DNA of 64,000 nt from Pseudoalteromonas shioyasakiensis (GTDB taxonomy: Bacteria; Pseudomonadota; Gammaproteobacteria; Enterobacterales; Alteromonadaceae): NCBI RefSeq assembly GCF_019134595.1, contig NZ_CP077770.1:950001-1014000 (forward strand). The letters are read 5' to 3'. A model generated the notes under the pieces. That model worked only from the letters and a program-made list of their open reading frames with translations. It was not told the DNA's origin and made no database searches. Shown piece by piece: positions 27,316 to 35,222 of this stretch. Positions within the stretch are counted from its first letter, which is position 1. Each line of letters opens with the position of its first letter. A program made the translations under genes and the position numbers.

Positions 27316-29763
27316 ATGAGTTTTACCCCTTTGAAAACATTACTTAAACAGCTGTGTTATCTCAGTAGTGCGGCATTATTAGTGAGCTGTGCCAGTAATC
27401 CATATACCTACACACAATCAGCTAATTACAGCCATCGTGTTAAGTTCTTAGTAATGCATTACACCGCCATTGATTACGAAAAATCAATGCGTGCGCTCGT
27501 GGATGAAGGGGGCTTAAGTTCACATTATTTATTACCTGAATCAGGCGATCCTAGTTATCCAAAAGATGAATTAGAAATTATTCAGCTGGTTGATGAAAAA
27601 GATAGAGCATGGCACGCCGGACGCAGTTTTTGGCAAGGCCGCGAAGATTTAAATGACCATTCAATTGGTATTGAAATAGTGAATGTACCAACCTGTCATA
27701 TTCCTGAGCAAACTAAGCTTGCGATGGAAAACGACGCCAGTAAGTTATGTATTTTTCCTGACTATGATGCCAAGCAAATTGAGCTACTAATAAAGCTAAG
27801 CAAAGATATTCTTGCCCGTAACCCTGATATCGGCCCAACTCAAGTTATTGGCCATTCTGATATTGCCCCAAGCCGTAAGAACGACCCAGGTCCGCGTTTT
27901 CCTTGGTATCAACTGTATAAAGCAGGTATCGGTGCATGGTATGAAAGCGACACCGTTGATAAATATTGGCAGCTATTTAGTGCATCAAAACCTTCTGTTG
28001 AGTTAATGCAAAAAGCGCTTCGCAGTTACGGCTATGAGGTGATTGCAACGGGTCAGCTTGATTCGCAAACGCTCGATGCCCTAAGTGCTTTTCAAATGCA
28101 CTTTTTGCCTTGGCATGTAAGCGGTAATAGTGATGCAAGAAGTGCCGCTGTGCTATTTGCATTAATAGATAAATACTTCCCTAAAAAGCTAGAGCGATTA
28201 TTTAAAGAATATCAGCAGCAACAGCTAGCGGTTGAGCTAGCGCCAAAAACACTGGCCAATGCACAGGTTATAGTGCGTATTCCGGCGCTTGATCCGAGTA
28301 GTCGCGCGCTTGTTAACGACCGAGGCACATTTACAGCCTATAAAGGTCGTGGTGAGATCATCATTGAAAACCAAGATGCAACCAGTGCTGATATTTTTAT
28401 AAATGGTGAAAAAATTAATATCGCTTCGCCATTAACAGCCGAAAAAACATACCAATACAGTTTGGCTAAACGCACCCATGATGGCATTAATACTTATAAA
28501 GTAGAAAATGTATTGCCTGAAGGAGCAAGCTTAACCTTACGTTTTCCTTATCCAACACTTGATAAAAACAGCACTCAAAAGCGTTTTAGTGCCGTTGATG
28601 AATTAATTAATCAAGAGGTTAAAGAGGGCTTTCCAGGTGCTGTTCTTGCCGTTGTTAAAGATGGTAAGTTGATTAAACTAAGCCATTATGGCGCAGCTAA
28701 AAAGTACCATGCTGATGGCAGTGAGCTGAAAGCCCCTCAAGCTATGCAAAACGATACCTTGTTTGATATAGCCTCAAATTCAAAAATGTTTGCCACTAAC
28801 TTTGCACTGATGAAGCTTGCCAGCGAAGGGAAACTCGACGTAGAAAAGCCACTCTTTTATTACCTACCAGAATTTAGGGGCAGCGGCCGTGAACAGCGCT
28901 TAGTAAAAGACTTACTCACCCACAGTGCGGGTTACCCAGCAGTAGTTGACTTTCATCGTAAAGACAATAAATTTGGTGAGCGCTTTTTTTCTCAAAACAG
29001 CCTGCGTACTAAAAACCTGTTGTTAACTGGCGTCCCTTTTGTGGCTGGACGCAACGTAAAACACCTATATTCTGATATCGATTATATGTTGCTTGGTGTG
29101 CTGGTAGAGCGTATTAGTGGCATGGCGCTCGATACCTATGTTGAGAGCCAAATTTATCAGCCGCTTGGTTTAACGCATACGGTTTATAACCCATTGCAAA
29201 AAGGCTTTTTAACCTCGCAAATTGCCGCCACTGAGATTAACGGCAACACCCGAGGTGGTCGCATCGAGTTTGAAAATATTCGAACCGATGTACTGCAAGG
29301 TGAAGTACATGATGAAAAAGCATTTTATGCTTTAGGCGGTGTAGCGGGGCATGCTGGGCTTTTTAGCACTGCCGGTGATTTATCCGTGCTTATGCAGGTG
29401 TTACTCAATGGCGGCGGCTACGACAACAAGCAAATTTTTACGCCACAAGTACTTGAGCAATTCACAAACTCCCAAGCAAGTGATGAAACCTATGGGTTAG
29501 GGTGGCGACGTGCGGGGCATCAAGCTCGTAAATGGCATTTTGGCCCTTATGCTAGCCCGCGGGCTTTTGGTCATACTGGCTGGACAGGCACCGTGACCGT
29601 TATTGATCCTGAGTACGACCTTGCAATTGTGCTACTAACCAACGCGCGCCACACACCCATTGAAGGTTCACAAGAAAATTACCAGTTTGTCGGCAAGCGT
29701 TTCGAAACGGGTAAGTATGGCTCTATTATCTCACTGATTTATGAGAGTATATTAAATCACTAG
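27316..29763 (+). CDS. Lipoprotein fusion: AmiD-type zinc amidase + peptidoglycan-binding domain + serine beta-lactamase/AmiE-like domain
   Basis: An 815-residue lipoprotein (LVSC, Cys25). Residues ~40-200 form an Amidase_2 domain like AmiD, with zinc ligand candidates His48 (VMHYTA), His180 (IGHSDIAP) and Asp190 (KNDPGPRFPW). Residues ~230-290 look like a PG_binding_1 helix bundle (LMQKALRSYGY...TLDALSAFQMHF). After a beta-rich linker, residues ~430-810 are a class C beta-lactamase-type domain with Ser487-x-x-Lys490 (ASNSKM), Tyr585 (YSD) and His753-Thr-Gly (GHTGW), like E. coli YfeW and Bacillus AmiE/YbbE. YfeW and AmiE genes belong to the murQ operons of those species. Here both amidase types are in one polypeptide. 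Confidence 0.87.
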   Translation: MSFTPLKTLLKQLCYLSSAALLVSCASNPYTYTQSANYSHRVKFLVMHYTAIDYEKSMRALVDEGGLSSHYLLPESGDPSYPKDELEIIQLVDEKDRAWHAGRSFWQGREDLNDHSIGIEIVNVPTCHIPEQTKLAMENDASKLCIFPDYDAKQIELLIKLSKDILARNPDIGPTQVIGHSDIAPSRKNDPGPRFPWYQLYKAGIGAWYESDTVDKYWQLFSASKPSVELMQKALRSYGYEVIATGQLDSQTLDALSAFQMHFLPWHVSGNSDARSAAVLFALIDKYFPKKLERLFKEYQQQQLAVELAPKTLANAQVIVRIPALDPSSRALVNDRGTFTAYKGRGEIIIENQDATSADIFINGEKINIASPLTAEKTYQYSLAKRTHDGINTYKVENVLPEGASLTLRFPYPTLDKNSTQKRFSAVDELINQEVKEGFPGAVLAVVKDGKLIKLSHYGAAKKYHADGSELKAPQAMQNDTLFDIASNSKMFATNFALMKLASEGKLDVEKPLFYYLPEFRGSGREQRLVKDLLTHSAGYPAVVDFHRKDNKFGERFFSQNSLRTKNLLLTGVPFVAGRNVKHLYSDIDYMLLGVLVERISGMALDTYVESQIYQPLGLTHTVYNPLQKGFLTSQIAATEINGNTRGGRIEFENIRTDVLQGEVHDEKAFYALGGVAGHAGLFSTAGDLSVLMQVLLNGGGYDNKQIFTPQVLEQFTNSQASDETYGLGWRRAGHQARKWHFGPYASPRAFGHTGWTGTVTVIDPEYDLAIVLLTNARHTPIEGSQENYQFVGKRFETGKYGSIISLIYESILNH

Positions 29764-29857
29764 TCGAATTAAGTTGAGTTTGGTGGCAAAGCCATTAAGC
29801 TTAGCGAGTTTTCGCATAATAAAAATAAAATGTTGTTCTTAATTTAAAAGGGTTTTT

Positions 29858-31234
29858 ATGTCTTGGTATTCAATTTTACCACCCTTGATTGCTATCTTAA
29901 TTGTGTTTTGGCGCAAAGAAGTGATCATGGCGTTATTGGTCGCGGTTGCGTCGTCTGAGTTTTTGCTTGCTCTGAATGGTGAAGGTAATACCTTATTTTT
30001 CACCTTTATTAATACTATTGAGCGAGTCATTGAAGTTGCTAGCTCCCCTGGTAATAGCCGTATCCTTATTTTTAGTATCTTAATTGGTGCTTTACTTGCC
30101 TACATTCGTGAATCTGGCGGCGTGGCAGCTACGGTTAATTTACTGATGAACAAAGGGGTTGCTAAAAGTAAGCGCCAAGTGGGCTACCTAACCATGTTCT
30201 CAGGTATTGCGGTATTCATTGAATCGAACTTAAGTGTATTAACCTCGGGGATTCTATCGCGTGGTTTATTCGATAAGTTCAAAATGAGCCGAGCACGCCT
30301 TGCTTACATTATCGATAGTACCAGTGCTCCTGTGTGTATCTTAATCTTGCTAAATGGCTGGGGCGCTTATGTGCTCGGCCTTCTTGGTAACTACGAAATG
30401 GAAGAGTCGGCGGTATCGGTATTGTGGGGCAGTATTGGCTATAACTTTTACGCTATTATTACCTTACTTATCGTGTTTTACACCATTACTTTTGACAAGG
30501 TACATGGCCCATTAAAGCAAGCTGAAGAAAACATAGAGCAGCAAGAAACTGAACTAACAGAAGAAGTGAAAGGCTCAAAAGCACGTTACATGCTTGTACC
30601 TCTTATTACCTTAATAGGTAGTATGGTTGGTTTTATGTTCTGGACTGGCGATGGCGATATTGCCAGTGGTAGTGGTTCTAAATCAGTGCTGTATGCAACA
30701 ATTTTAGCCTGTGTTGTGGCTTACTTTTTAATGATTAGCTCTCGCGACTTTACTCATCATAAACTTGTTGATATTGGCTTTAAAGGAATGGGTGAATTGC
30801 TACCACTGGTTGCAATCGTATTGCTGTCACTTACTTTAGGGGCAAGCTTAAAAGACCTAGGTACGGGTGTGTTTGTTGCAGGCCTTGTGGGTGATTTCTT
30901 ACCTATTTACTTGGTTGTGCCAGTGCTATTTCTTACAGGTGCGGTTATTTCATTTACCACAGGTACCTCATGGGGCACTTTCGCAATACTTATTCCAATT
31001 GGTGTACCGCTCATTCAAGCTTTAGGTTTACCACCTTCATTGGTCATTGCCGCTATTTTAGGTGGTGGTGTGTTTGGCGATCACTGCTCGCCAATCTCAG
31101 ATACCAGCGCGGTATCGGCTATTGCATCAGGGTGTGATCTATTAACTCACGTAAAAACCCAAATGCCATACGCCTTATTCGGCGGCGCACTAACCTTCAT
31201 CGCTTACCTAGTGACGAGTATTATCGTTTTATAA
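29858..31234 (+). CDS. NhaC-type antiporter / ion-coupled transporter
   Basis: A 458-residue protein with about 11 membrane segments. The C-terminal block FGDHCSPISDTSAVSAIASGC is the signature of the NhaC/YuiF antiporter superfamily, and the N-terminal half has IESNLSVLTSGILSRG. Members exchange Na+/H+ or carry amino acids or dicarboxylates. It follows the amidase gene by 94 bp and precedes a strong terminator, so it is probably cotranscribed and may move a product of peptide degradation; the substrate is not evident from sequence. Confidence 0.75.
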   Translation: MSWYSILPPLIAILIVFWRKEVIMALLVAVASSEFLLALNGEGNTLFFTFINTIERVIEVASSPGNSRILIFSILIGALLAYIRESGGVAATVNLLMNKGVAKSKRQVGYLTMFSGIAVFIESNLSVLTSGILSRGLFDKFKMSRARLAYIIDSTSAPVCILILLNGWGAYVLGLLGNYEMEESAVSVLWGSIGYNFYAIITLLIVFYTITFDKVHGPLKQAEENIEQQETELTEEVKGSKARYMLVPLITLIGSMVGFMFWTGDGDIASGSGSKSVLYATILACVVAYFLMISSRDFTHHKLVDIGFKGMGELLPLVAIVLLSLTLGASLKDLGTGVFVAGLVGDFLPIYLVVPVLFLTGAVISFTTGTSWGTFAILIPIGVPLIQALGLPPSLVIAAILGGGVFGDHCSPISDTSAVSAIASGCDLLTHVKTQMPYALFGGALTFIAYLVTSIIVL

Positions 31235-31263
31235 GTAATAGCTTTAAGCTGTAAGTTATAAGT

Positions 31264-31294
31264 AAAAAACCACAGAGAAGTCTGTGGTTTTTTA
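31264..31294 (+). terminator. Rho-independent terminator closing the muropeptide locus
   Basis: AAAAAACCACAGA / TCTGTGGTTTTTT, a perfect 13-bp stem with loop GAAG and a T tract. Confidence 0.92.
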
Positions 31295-31332
31295 TTGCTT
31301 GAATTTCGATAACTTGCATATTCAAGTCTGAT

Positions 31333-31360
31333 AGCCGTCAGCCGTCAGCCGTCAGCCGTC
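31333..31360. repeat. Heptanucleotide tandem repeat (AGCCGTC)x4
   Basis: Four perfect copies of AGCCGTC, followed directly by the ~105-bp dispersed module at 31363. Confidence 0.95.
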
Positions 31361-31362
31361 AG

Positions 31363-31467
31363 TTTGAAAGCTGATGGCTCGTTGAAGCATCGCGCGAAAT
31401 AAATTTCACGCCTACGGTACTCCTTTACTCTTTTCCCTTGCTAACTCGTTAACTTGTTTTAAATCTG
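31363..31467. repeat. Dispersed ~105-bp module, copy A, with internal REP-like palindrome
   Basis: Starts TTTGAAAGCTGATGGCTCGT, contains the palindrome GCGCGAAAT-AA-ATTTCACGC (31392-31411), then GGTACTCCTTTACTC and CTAACTTGTTTTAAATCTG. Near-identical copies lie at 32881-32984 and 33922-34020. Confidence 0.9.
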
Positions 31468-31469
31468 AT

Positions 31470-31532
31470 AGCTGATAGCTGATAGCTGATAGCTGATAGC
31501 TGATAGCTGATAGCTGATAGCTGATAGCTGAT
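31470..31532. repeat. Heptanucleotide tandem repeat (AGCTGAT)x9
   Basis: Nine perfect AGCTGAT copies run from 31470 to 31532 and then degrade to AGCTCTG. The minus-strand translation is the repetitive SAISYQL pattern, which is an artefact, not a protein. Confidence 0.95.
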
Positions 31533-31542
31533 AGCTCTGAGT

Positions 31543-31577
31543 GTGTTGGGTTTCGCTCCGCTCTACCCAACCTACGA
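31543..31577. repeat. Dispersed GC-rich module (GTGTTGGGTTTCGCTCCGCT... type), copy 1
   Basis: GTGTTGGGTTTCGCTCCGCT followed by CTACCCAACCTACGA. A second copy is at 34036-34070 and inverted copies are at 49661 and 49792. The last bases include the stop codon of the sugar dehydrogenase gene. Confidence 0.85.
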
Positions 31578-32708
31578 TTTCGGTACAACCTTATAAACAC
31601 CGACACCATCAACACCAAGATATAAATCACCATTAGGGTGGGTGGCAAGGCTGCGAACGCGACCTACACCTTCAAATACTTTGCTGTGGCCTGTTACTTT
31701 GTCACCATCAAGTTTCACCAAAACAAGGTGACCAAACTTCATCGAACCTACGGCAATTTGACCTTGCCACTGAGGGTATTTATCGCTGGTGATAAATTCC
31801 ATTCCAGAAGGAGCGATTGAAGGCACCCAATACCAATCAGGTTGTTCCATTCCCTCGCGACTGGTTTCGTCGGTAATTTTTGTACCAATGTAGTTGATCC
31901 CATAAGTGATCTCAGGCCAACCATAGTTTGCACCTGCTTTAACTATGTTGATTTCATCGCCGCCACGAGGGCCATGTTCATGGCTCCATATAACCCCCGT
32001 TTCAGGGTGCATCGCCATACCTTGCGGGTTACGGTGCCCATACGAATAAATGCTTTTGTGAGTTGTTTTATGGTTATAAAACGGGTTTGATTGAGGGATA
32101 GAGCCATCGCTATTGATGCGGTGAATTTTGCCCGCATCATAGTCTAGGCTTTGTGGGTGAACGTCTCTTTTGCCACGGTCGCCAATAGAGAAGTACAAGT
32201 AACCTTGTTTGTCGAACTCAATACGCGAACCATAGTGTTTTGTTGTTTTAATATTTGGCTCGCCATCAAACAATAATTGCTGATCGACAAGAGCCATATC
32301 TTTAAAGCGGGCACGCATAATCGAGGTATTGTAACCCTCACCATCGCCTTCATAGCCCGAGTACGAAAAGTAAATCCAGCCATTGTCGGCAAAGTTCGGA
32401 TCAAGCTCTATATCTAATAAGCCCCCTTGACCTTCATCATGTACTTTAGGTGTGCCTTTAACTGCTTGCTCAACGAGTTTGCCATCACGAATTAACCTAA
32501 GCTCGCCACGTCTGTCGGTGACGAGTAAGTCACGCTCGTTAAGCCAAGCCATACCCCACGGAATTTGAATTCCTTCGCTTACTAATTCTAGTTTGTAGTT
32601 ATTAGCACTGGCATCCAGTGGAATCTTTTGCTCAGGCTGAGCACAAGCTTGCAAGCTCGATAAGCTAATTGAAGCAATGATTAAACTGTTAAACAAAGAC
32701 CTTTTCAT
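31572..32708 (-). CDS. PQQ-type soluble aldose sugar dehydrogenase, lipoprotein (YliI/Asd-like)
   Basis: I start at the ATG at 32708 (GGAG upstream), giving 378 residues with a lipobox LQAC (Cys22). The GSDH beta-propeller pattern is clear: IPWGMAWLNERDLLVTDR, VHDEGQGGLLDIELDPNF, FSYSGYEGDG, SYGHRNPQGMAMHP and WSHEHGPRGGDEIN. Members oxidise aldoses with PQQ as cofactor in the periplasm; E. coli YliI is the closest named relative I know. No PQQ synthesis genes are in the window. The TAG stop lies in a dispersed repeat module, so the last residues may have been remodelled. Confidence 0.85.
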   Translation of the reverse strand: MKRSLFNSLIIASISLSSLQACAQPEQKIPLDASANNYKLELVSEGIQIPWGMAWLNERDLLVTDRRGELRLIRDGKLVEQAVKGTPKVHDEGQGGLLDIELDPNFADNGWIYFSYSGYEGDGEGYNTSIMRARFKDMALVDQQLLFDGEPNIKTTKHYGSRIEFDKQGYLYFSIGDRGKRDVHPQSLDYDAGKIHRINSDGSIPQSNPFYNHKTTHKSIYSYGHRNPQGMAMHPETGVIWSHEHGPRGGDEINIVKAGANYGWPEITYGINYIGTKITDETSREGMEQPDWYWVPSIAPSGMEFITSDKYPQWQGQIAVGSMKFGHLVLVKLDGDKVTGHSKVFEGVGRVRSLATHPNGDLYLGVDGVGVYKVVPKS

Positions 32709-32829
32709 GGTAACTCCATAATATTTAAACACGATGTTACTAGCCTAGCTGGTTCAGCATTAAATTGTTATTAACATTAGAGTAATGTGCGATTATTGGT
32801 AGGAAAAGCGAGGTAAAGAGCGGAGTATT

Positions 32830-32878
32830 AGCCGTCAGCCGTCAGCCGTCAGCCGTCAGCCGTCAGCCGTCAGCCGTC
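32830..32878. repeat. Heptanucleotide tandem repeat (AGCCGTC)x7
   Basis: Seven perfect AGCCGTC copies, followed by AG and the 105-bp module, the same order as at 31333. Confidence 0.95.
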
Positions 32879-32880
32879 AG

Positions 32881-32984
32881 TCTGAAAGCTGATGGCTCGT
32901 TGAACCATCGCGCGAAATAAATTTCACGCATACGGTACTCCTTTACTCTTTCCCCTTGTAACTCGCTAACTTGTTTTAAATCTG
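32881..32984. repeat. Dispersed ~105-bp module, copy B
   Basis: Same sequence as copy A with a few changes; palindrome at 32910-32929. It lies between the sugar dehydrogenase and the hypothetical gene at 33029. Confidence 0.9.
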
Positions 32985-33028
32985 CTAGCTTAGCAAGTTC
33001 TTATTCTTAAAAGGATTTAACAAGTCGT

Positions 33029-33775
33029 ATGAAGTCAGAAAAGTTTTTTAAATGGGTGTGGAATGTTAACGGCCTAATTTTACTTATGGGCTTAATCATT
33101 GGAGCAGCAGCAATAGGGTATAACTTTGTTGCTTACTTACTAAAGTCCGATAACCATGTTCAGCAACAAACACTAAACTTAGCTGAAGATGAAAAGCAGC
33201 AAGAAAAGTGGAAACTAGGTTACCCTCGCAAGGTCGAGGGAAGTGATTTTTACTTCATCCCACTGGAATCAGAAAAACTGGATATCGAGGTGAAAGCTGA
33301 CGTAACAGTTTACAATAATTTTAGCGGTGGTTATAAATACAGACCTACGCGCTCAAAGAACATCTTGTTTCTTAATGACAAAACCAATCACGCCAAGTGG
33401 CTATTTAAAACAACGGATCAATTGATCATAGAGTTTGGTGCTTTAAGCCATTACAAAGAGTTTGATACTCGTCCTTACAAGGAGCAAAAAGTCTATGCTC
33501 CTAAGGCAGTTTCGTATGAAGTTATCAAAAACGATACCAACAACGACAAACTGCTCGATGGCAAAGATAAGCGCACTTTCGCGCTAAGCAAGATTGATGG
33601 CTCAAACTACAGCGAAGTTATTTCAGGCTACAACCGCATTGTAGAGTCTAATCTCAACGCCGAGGGCAATTTATTCGTTGTATTTATCAACAACGATGAA
33701 GTTTACTCTATGCTGATAGACCTAGATACATTTGAAGTGATTAGTAAAAGCATGCTACCGAAGGTAGGGGAGTGA
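33029..33775 (+). CDS. Membrane-anchored protein of unknown function with an EF-hand-like loop
   Basis: A 248-residue protein with one membrane helix at about residues 14-37 and a soluble, probably periplasmic, remainder rich in Lys, Asn and aromatic residues. The stretch DTNNDKLLDGKD (about residues 169-180) has Asp/Asn at positions 1, 3, 5, 9 and 12, as in calcium-binding EF-hand or dockerin loops. I recognise no family. The gene has a good AAAGGA site and is flanked on both sides by heptamer/105-bp repeat modules. Confidence 0.65.
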   Translation: MKSEKFFKWVWNVNGLILLMGLIIGAAAIGYNFVAYLLKSDNHVQQQTLNLAEDEKQQEKWKLGYPRKVEGSDFYFIPLESEKLDIEVKADVTVYNNFSGGYKYRPTRSKNILFLNDKTNHAKWLFKTTDQLIIEFGALSHYKEFDTRPYKEQKVYAPKAVSYEVIKNDTNNDKLLDGKDKRTFALSKIDGSNYSEVISGYNRIVESNLNAEGNLFVVFINNDEVYSMLIDLDTFEVISKSMLPKVGE

Positions 33776-33905
33776 AATTGATGTTAGGTATCAGATATCA
33801 GAAGAATGATCTGACATCTGAAGACTAACTACGCGGGGTAAACCAGCTGCTACTTAAAACTTGCGACTTTACTCTTGTAGCCCTCTAAATTGTTTTAAAT
33901 CTGAC

Positions 33906-34020
33906 AGCTGACAGCTGACGGCTGAAAGCTGATGGCTCGTTGAACCATCGCGCGAAATAAATTTCACGCCCACGGTACTCCTTTACTCTTTCCCCTTGTA
34001 GCTCGCTAACTTTTTTAAAG
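33906..34020. repeat. (AGCTGAC)x2 plus dispersed ~105-bp module, copy C
   Basis: Two AGCTGAC heptamers (33906-33919), then the module from GAAAGCTGATGGCTCGTTGA to TTTTTTAAAG; REP-like palindrome at 33950-33969. The stretch 33776-34075 holds only such repeats. Confidence 0.85.
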
Positions 34021-34035
34021 CTGACAGCTCTGAGT

Positions 34036-34078
34036 GTGTTGGGTTTCGCTCCGCTCTATCCAACCTACGAGCTCGCTA
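34036..34078. repeat. Dispersed GC-rich module, copy 2
   Basis: GTGTTGGGTTTCGCTCCGCT then CTATCCAACCTACGAG and CTCGCTAAC. The last part supplies the TAG stop of the anti-sigma gene at 34076-34078. Confidence 0.8.
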
Positions 34079-34675
34079 ACTCGTACAATTTTTCGCCTCA
34101 TGAGTTAGCTGTTTGAGTGCGATGATTTGGCCTTGTTTGTTCTGGTCTAAGGCGAGTAGGTCACCTTGGTGAATATGAGTATCTAGGGTGCCGTGTTTTT
34201 GTAGCTCTTCAAGGAGTGATTGTTTAATTTGTACTATGACATTTTGCTCGCAGTCAGCGATATACCAGTCGTTATCAACACTGACTAGACGGCCAGTGAA
34301 GCTGGTGCGGGCTTGGTAATTGGCTAGTGCTTGTTGGTAGTTCGCATCTAGTTTTTGTTTTTGTTGTTTAAGATTACTTACATAGCTGCCTTTGGCGTCG
34401 AGTTCGTGTACCTCAAGCCATTGATAATCTGATAAATCCACGGCATAAACATCGGTTAACTCACGGTTGTTGTATTGCAGCATGACAAAACCAAGAATCG
34501 CTAAAGCTGCAAAAACACCGGTCATTTGTAAGCCTAAAAAGCGCTGTGGCCTTGGCGTTGCCGACTGTGGCTTTTGCATGTGTGCAAGCTCGTCGCTGCT
34601 TAAGCTGTGCTCTGCCTTACGCTTTTGAAAATGTGCTTTTAAATCAGCATCGAATTGCTCGTCGTTACGCTTCAT
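34076..34675 (-). CDS. Probable anti-sigma factor (single transmembrane segment)
   Basis: A 199-residue protein with a charged cytoplasmic N-terminus of about 45 residues, one membrane helix (GVFAALAILGFVMLQY, residues ~52-67) and a periplasmic domain with a coiled-coil stretch (NLKQQKQKLDANYQQAL) and a beta-rich end. The start has a strong GGAGG and overlaps the sigma gene by 11 bp, which suggests translational coupling and a dedicated anti-sigma role. I cannot assign it to a named anti-sigma family. The last codons and stop fall in a repeat module. Confidence 0.65.
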   Translation of the reverse strand: MKRNDEQFDADLKAHFQKRKAEHSLSSDELAHMQKPQSATPRPQRFLGLQMTGVFAALAILGFVMLQYNNRELTDVYAVDLSDYQWLEVHELDAKGSYVSNLKQQKQKLDANYQQALANYQARTSFTGRLVSVDNDWYIADCEQNVIVQIKQSLLEELQKHGTLDTHIHQGDLLALDQNKQGQIIALKQLTHEAKNCTS

Positions 34676-35216
34676 GATGGCCTCCTAGTTGTTGTTTCAG
34701 GTTTTGACGGGCATATCGCAGCCGAGTTTTAATGGTCTCTGGGTTACTTTGTGTGATAGCAACAATATCTTCGAGACTAAAGCCTTCTTGTTGTAAGGTC
34801 AGCGCTTCACGTTGTACAAAGCTAAGCCCCATGAGTGCTTTATCAAAAGCTTCGTAGTCGTAGTGATAACTTGCATCCTGAGATTCAGTAAATAGTTGGT
34901 TGTCTTCTAATTCAACGAACTTTTGTTGCTTACGAAATTCATCTATTAATAAATTACGTGCTAACCGAAAAAGCCACGCTTTTGGGTTATTTTGATCATT
35001 GTAAAAGTCGCGTTTATCAATGACTTTTAACCAGGTTTGCTGGCATATATCAAGGGCAAGATCTTTATCACTTTGGGTGACTAGGTAGTGATAAAGATCG
35101 TTCCCGTATTGAGCAACGAGTTGGTTAAGGTAACGGTTGTCGCCCGTTTTGACATACTGCGCCAAACAATCTGTGTTTGGCTTGTCAAATAACCATGTCT
35201 TGATGCTCATTAGCAT
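34665..35216 (-). CDS. ECF-type RNA polymerase sigma factor
   Basis: A 183-residue sigma-70 family protein of ECF size. Region 2 includes DICQQTWLKVIDKRDFYN and PKAWLFRLARNLLIDEFRK (residues ~55-100); region 4 includes LSFVQREALTLQQEGFSLEDIVAITQ and ETIKTRLRYARQNLK (about 130-175). A start at the ATG at 35210 is also possible. It lies 6 bp after the TonB-like gene and overlaps the anti-sigma gene, so the three form an operon. Confidence 0.9.
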   Translation of the reverse strand: MLMSIKTWLFDKPNTDCLAQYVKTGDNRYLNQLVAQYGNDLYHYLVTQSDKDLALDICQQTWLKVIDKRDFYNDQNNPKAWLFRLARNLLIDEFRKQQKFVELEDNQLFTESQDASYHYDYEAFDKALMGLSFVQREALTLQQEGFSLEDIVAITQSNPETIKTRLRYARQNLKQQLGGHHEA

Positions 35217-35222
35217 AGGCAG

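Noticed and set aside
31321..31540. CRISPR array
   Set aside because: The repeats are contiguous 7-mers without unique spacers, so they are simple tandem repeats.
31412..31648. A 78-residue minus-strand frame with SAISYQL repeats
   Set aside because: It is the translation of the (AGCTGAT)n heptanucleotide array and overlaps the end of the sugar dehydrogenase gene.
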